A stretch of 64,000 nucleotides of DNA from Paraburkholderia sabiae (GTDB lineage Bacteria > Pseudomonadota > Gammaproteobacteria > Burkholderiales > Burkholderiaceae). The stretch spans positions 4,960,001 to 5,024,000 of the forward strand of contig NZ_CP125295.1 of the NCBI RefSeq assembly GCF_030412785.1, given 5' to 3'. The notes beneath the pieces are model-generated. The model searched no databases and was not told the DNA's origin. It saw only the letters and a list, made by a program, of their open reading frames with translations. Shown piece by piece: positions 60,482 through 64,000 of this stretch. Position numbers and translations under genes: made by a program. Numbering within the stretch: position 1 is the first letter of the stretch; every line of letters begins with the position of its first letter.

Positions 60482-60946
60482 TCAGGCGGCCGCCTGCTCC
60501 TCTTCAGCCGCCGACGAACAGGCGACCAGAATGCTGCACGACACGCGGTCGAGCAGTGGTGTGTTGCCCGCGCCCATCCACCAGCGCGACAACCCGGTGC
60601 GGCATCGATGCCCGACGACGACGAGATCGACATGCAGTTCGCTGGCCAATGACGCGATCTCGTCGATCGGATGACCAAACGCAAAGTGTCCCGTCGCCTT
60701 GACGCCGCGCTCGGTGAGCCAGTCGACACCTTCCTGCAGAATCTCGCGTGCGGTCTTCTCGAAGCTGCCGCACGCCACGTCCGTCAACAGGCCCGCGCTT
60801 TGCGCAATGCTCGATCGCATGTCGACCACCGACAGCAAATGCGTTTCCGCACCCAGGTCCATTGCCAGATTCGCGCCGACGCGCAGTGCCTTGCGGCCTT
60901 CGCGTGAGCCGTCGTAGCACAGCAGAATCTTGTTGTAGCTGGCCAT
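60482..60946 (-). CDS. Universal stress protein (UspA family)
   Basis: 154 residues from the ATG at 60946 (MASYNKILLCYDGSREGRKAL) after GGGGGAAG. Usp fold; the C-terminal nucleotide motif reads VGHRCRTGLSRWWMGAGNTPLLDRVSCSILV, a variant of the ATP-binding GxxGxxxxxxxGS. Cytoplasmic stress protein; no operon partner. Confidence 0.9.
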   Translation of the reverse strand: MASYNKILLCYDGSREGRKALRVGANLAMDLGAETHLLSVVDMRSSIAQSAGLLTDVACGSFEKTAREILQEGVDWLTERGVKATGHFAFGHPIDEIASLASELHVDLVVVGHRCRTGLSRWWMGAGNTPLLDRVSCSILVACSSAAEEEQAAA

Positions 60947-61209
60947 TTCGCTTCCCCCTCCCCGCGACCATCGCGGTCTCACTTGCATCATGGTGCGCCG
61001 CAATTCCACATGCAAGGGATGGAAAACGCTAAGTGCGACAGACCGCGCAGTCAGGCATGACGCGCTGCAAGATCGTGCACGCGATCCGCCACGAATGCGC
61101 ATTCAGGCGCCAAACGAGATGGACCCGATGCCCTAAAATAGGCAGCCGCCGCATGGATTGCTACATGCATCACATGGACGCGCACACATTCAGGGAGCCT
61201 TCGTCTCGT

Positions 61210-62124
61210 ATGTCCGAAGCTGCAATCGAATTCCATCAGGTCGAAAAGCGTTACGGCGAGAAGATTGTCGTCGATGGCCTGTCGTTTCATGTGCGCGCCG
61301 GCGAATGCTTTGGACTGCTCGGTCCGAACGGCGCGGGCAAGACGACCACGCTGCGCATGCTCCTCGGCATCGCCGCGCCCGATGCGGGCCGCATCCGTCT
61401 GTGCGGCGAACCGATTCCGGGCCGCTCGCGTTTCGCTCGGGCGCGCGTCGGTGTGGTGCCGCAGTTCGACAATCTCGATCCCGACTTCACCGTTCGAGAA
61501 AACCTGCTCGTGTTCGGCCGCTACTTCGGACTCTCGGCCGCGCAGTGTCGCGCGATGGTGCCGACGTTGCTCGAATTCGCGCGGCTCGAAAGCAAGGCCG
61601 ATGCGCGCGTCGGTGAACTGTCGGGCGGCATGAAGCGGCGTCTGACGCTGGCGCGCGCGCTTATCAACGACCCCGACGTGCTGATCATGGACGAACCGAC
61701 CACGGGACTCGATCCGCAGGCGCGTCATCTGATCTGGGAACGGCTGCGTTCGCTGCTCGCGCGCGGCAAGACGATTCTGCTGACCACGCACTTCATGGAG
61801 GAAGCGGAGCGTCTGTGCCACCGGCTGTGCGTGATCGAAGAAGGACGCAAGATCGCGGAAGGCGCGCCGAATGAACTGATCGCTTCAGAAATTGGCTGCA
61901 ACGTGATCGAGGTGTACGGCCCGGACCCGGTCACGCTGCGCGACGAACTGGCGCCGCTCTCCGTGCGCACCGAGATCAGCGGCGAGACGCTCTTCTGTTA
62001 TGTCGACGATCCGCAACCCGTTCATGCGCTGCTCAAGCAGCGAACGGGGCTGCGTTATCTGCATCGGCCGGCGAATCTCGAAGACGTTTTTCTGCGGCTC
62101 ACGGGCCGCGAGATGCAGGACTGA
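61210..62124 (+). CDS. nodI: NodI-type ABC exporter ATPase
   Basis: 304 residues from the ATG at 61210 ([16 protein letters not shown]); ATGs at 61153, 61165 and 61174 are possible earlier starts. Walker [11 protein letters not shown], signature [15 protein letters not shown], Walker [12 protein letters not shown]. DrrA/NodI subfamily, paired with the permease 22 nt downstream. In nodulating bacteria NodIJ export lipo-chitooligosaccharides; homologues are common in non-nodulating Burkholderia, so the substrate is unknown here. Confidence 0.88.
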   Translation: MSEAAIEFHQVEKRYGEKIVVDGLSFHVRAGECFGLLGPNGAGKTTTLRMLLGIAAPDAGRIRLCGEPIPGRSRFARARVGVVPQFDNLDPDFTVRENLLVFGRYFGLSAAQCRAMVPTLLEFARLESKADARVGELSGGMKRRLTLARALINDPDVLIMDEPTTGLDPQARHLIWERLRSLLARGKTILLTTHFMEEAERLCHRLCVIEEGRKIAEGAPNELIASEIGCNVIEVYGPDPVTLRDELAPLSVRTEISGETLFCYVDDPQPVHALLKQRTGLRYLHRPANLEDVFLRLTGREMQD

Positions 62125-62146
62125 CCCAAACGCACAAACACGCCAA

Positions 62147-62974
62147 ATGGACGCACGCACCTACGATTCCCCCGAGCACCCCGCGTCGATGCGCGAACGC
62201 TTCGCCGCGCTGCCCGCGAACGCCGTCAACTGGATGGCCGTCTGGCGGCGTAACTATCTGGTGTGGCGCAAGCTCGCGCTCGCGTCGATGTTCGGCAATC
62301 TCGCCGATCCGATGATCTATCTGTTCGGGCTGGGCTTCGGGCTGGGGCTGATGGTCGGGCATGTCGACGGCGTGTCGTACATCTCGTTTCTCGCGGCGGG
62401 GACGGTGGCGTCGAGCGTGATGATGTCGGCGAGCTTCGAATCGATGTATTCCGGCTTCTCGCGGATGCACGTTCAGCGCACGTGGGAGGCGATCATGCAT
62501 ACGCCGCTGACGCTCGGCGACATCGTGCTCGGCGAAGTCGTGTGGGCGGGCAGCAAGGCCGTGCTGTCGGGCGTCGCGATCATGCTGGTGGCGGGCGCGC
62601 TCGGCTATGCGAGCTTTCCGTCGATGCTGATCGCGCTGCCCGTGATCGTGCTGGCGGGACTCGCGTTTGCGAGCACGGCGATGATCGTGACGGCGCTCGC
62701 CCCATCGTACGATTTCTTCATGTTCTACCAGACGCTGGTGCTCACGCCGATGCTGCTGCTCTCCGGCGTGTTCTTTCCGCTGTCGCAATTGCCGCCCGCC
62801 GCGCAGGTGGCCGCGCAGCTGCTGCCGCTCGCGCATGCGGTGGACCTGATCCGGCCCGCGATGCTCGACCGCCCGATCGACGATGCCGCGCTGCATGTCG
62901 GCGTGCTGGTTGCGTATGTGGTGGTGCCGTTCTGCGTGTCGGCGGTGCTGTTTCGCCGGCGCATGATGCGCTAA
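62147..62974 (+). CDS. nodJ: NodJ-type ABC-2 permease
   Basis: 275 residues from the ATG at 62147. Six hydrophobic helices and the family segments [20 protein letters not shown] and [18 protein letters not shown]. Forms the membrane half of the exporter with the NodI-like ATPase. No nod genes are nearby. Confidence 0.88.
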   Translation: MDARTYDSPEHPASMRERFAALPANAVNWMAVWRRNYLVWRKLALASMFGNLADPMIYLFGLGFGLGLMVGHVDGVSYISFLAAGTVASSVMMSASFESMYSGFSRMHVQRTWEAIMHTPLTLGDIVLGEVVWAGSKAVLSGVAIMLVAGALGYASFPSMLIALPVIVLAGLAFASTAMIVTALAPSYDFFMFYQTLVLTPMLLLSGVFFPLSQLPPAAQVAAQLLPLAHAVDLIRPAMLDRPIDDAALHVGVLVAYVVVPFCVSAVLFRRRMMR

Positions 62975-63039
62975 GGGCGCCGCGGCGCGATCAGTGATGC
63001 TTTGATGCGCGGCGACGCCCTCAGGCGGATTGGATCAGA

Positions 63040-63462
63040 TCACTCTTCGTCGTCGGACCAGGGCACGTCGACGTCCGAAATGAACTCGACCGTCGCGAAC
63101 GGGCCGCCTTCCTGGCGCCCGATCTTGCCGTCCGCGCGATGCCACTCCACGCGGAACATCGTGCCCGGATCGTCGGAGCGCAGGCGGACCGTGCGCAGTT
63201 CTTCCGGGTCGGCTTCCTCGACGGGACCGTCGAGCGAAATCAAGAGCGCCTGCGGCCACAAGCCTTCGACGGGATCGTAAATACGGTCGCCGTCGGGGAT
63301 CGACGTGTGCGCCTCGACGCCGATCGTCTGCGATGCATCGACGATCATCTTGCCCAATGCGCGCAGCACGGCCGTCGCGCGTGCCGAGTTGGCCTGGCGA
63401 ATGGCGAGATCCCCACGCGTCAGCGCCTGCTCGAGTTTCGGATTGGTCTTTTGTTGGGCCAT
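63040..63462 (-). CDS. Uncharacterised acidic protein
   Basis: 140 residues from the ATG at 63462. No family recognised. The N-terminal half looks helical (ALTRGDLAIRQANSARATAVLRAL), the C-terminal half beta-rich, ending in the acidic VDVPWSDDEE. Probably cytoplasmic; the gene stands alone. Confidence 0.7.
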   Translation of the reverse strand: MAQQKTNPKLEQALTRGDLAIRQANSARATAVLRALGKMIVDASQTIGVEAHTSIPDGDRIYDPVEGLWPQALLISLDGPVEEADPEELRTVRLRSDDPGTMFRVEWHRADGKIGRQEGGPFATVEFISDVDVPWSDDEE

Positions 63463-63692
63463 GCGATGTCCTGATTTAACGGGTTGGCGCCTGAGCGCCG
63501 TTTGTGCAGCTGAATGCCTCGTGCGGGGCGTTATCGTAGCACTCGTCTCGCGCCGCCCGCGCCTTGCGGTGCAACAGGCGCCGGCCTTGTCCACCCGGCG
63601 AGGCGCGCAATCATCCGCTTGCCTCCCCAGTGTAGGACGAGAATCGGAATCGCGGCGCCGCGTTTTATGACGGACGCTTACTCAAACGCTAC

Positions 63693-64000
63693 TCAGAATC
63701 CGAGCGCGATGGCGAGCAGCCCGGCCAGCACGCCGAATCCGACCACGGCAACAGCCACGATGGTCAGCACGCGCGGACGGAACGAACGCGCGAGCATCGC
63801 CAGCGAAGGCACGCTGATAGGCGGCAGCGTCATCAGCAGCGCGCCTGCGGGACCGACGCCCATGCCGAGCGACAGCATCGCCTGAATGATGGGCACCTCG
63901 CCCGCCGTCGGGATCACGAACAGCATCCCGGCGACAGCCAGCGCGACGATCCACACGATATCGTTGCCGATCTCCGGGCCGACATGCGGAAACAGCCAGG
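63693..64000 (-). CDS. UPF0718/ArsP_1-type permease, C-terminal part (runs off the window)
   Basis: The open frame continues past the window end; only the last 100 or so residues are visible. Hydrophobic helices contain GEVPIIQAMLSLGMGVGPAG and LLMTLPPISVPSL, typical of the permease family that includes ArsP and Cu/Zn efflux-like proteins. Substrate unknown. The GTG at 63954-63956 is internal, not the start. Confidence 0.7.
   Translation of the reverse strand, partial: WLFPHVGPEIGNDIVWIVALAVAGMLFVIPTAGEVPIIQAMLSLGMGVGPAGALLMTLPPISVPSLAMLARSFRPRVLTIVAVAVVGFGVLAGLLAIALGF

Noticed and set aside
61210..62974. Evidence for nodulation ability from nodI/nodJ-like genes
   Set aside because: These exporter genes are common in non-nodulating Burkholderia relatives and no nodABC genes are nearby.

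Overview
This window is GC-rich, densely coded DNA that looks like the main chromosome of a Burkholderia sensu lato species, most likely Paraburkholderia. The evidence is the set of neighbourhoods: alanine aminotransferase-hom-thrC-moeA-moaD-moaE, rpsF-priB-rpsR-rplI-dnaB, an L-Ara4N operon with separate formyltransferase and decarboxylase genes, sbp-cysTWA-cysB, and a dispersed palindromic intergenic element of a kind familiar from these genomes. Codon use is uniform and nearly all genes are housekeeping or core metabolism. No tRNA, rRNA, CRISPR array or prophage was seen.

Layout. 0-10 kb: an alpha-2-macroglobulin/PBP1C pair, a ComEA-like helix-hairpin-helix protein with a histone-H1-like tail, and a YidB-like protein. 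10-14 kb: clpB behind a good sigma-32 promoter, then nsrR divergent from a truncated haemoglobin with a candidate NsrR operator between them. 14-21 kb: molybdopterin genes (moeA, moaD, moaE) and threonine biosynthesis (hom, thrC, an AlaA-type aminotransferase), separated by a palindromic repeat element (copy 1). 21-30 kb: a Mth938-like protein and the arn operon (arnT, arnE-like, arnB, arnC, formyltransferase, decarboxylase, arnD), then a Bcp peroxiredoxin. 30-36.7 kb: a possible small RNA, a PIN-PhoH ATPase, an NlpC/P60 lipoprotein, an SDR without a recognisable catalytic triad, and a Pit/DUF47 phosphate transporter pair. 36.8-40 kb: dnaB and the S6-PriB-S18-L9 cluster.

40-43.3 kb holds the most interesting module: an ECF sigma factor and zinc-binding anti-sigma factor, divergent from a Tat-exported metallophosphoesterase and a CuA-like cupredoxin. 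Both promoters carry the same GGGAATA-N16-GGT motif, one on each strand. 43.3-48.1 kb: a LysR regulator divergent from gcl-hyi-glxR (glyoxylate to glycerate). 48.1-50.2 kb: a second, oppositely oriented copy of the palindromic element, interrupted by an IS481-type insertion sequence exactly in the loop of a perfect hairpin, with a 6-bp target duplication equal to that loop. 50.2-58.3 kb: a sorbosone-dehydrogenase-like protein with cytochrome c, an asparaginase, cysB and the sulfate ABC transporter. 58.6-64 kb: lexA with two SOS boxes and a small unknown protein just downstream, a DUF2939 protein, a universal stress protein, NodI/NodJ-type ABC exporter genes, a small unknown protein, and the start of a permease gene running off the end.
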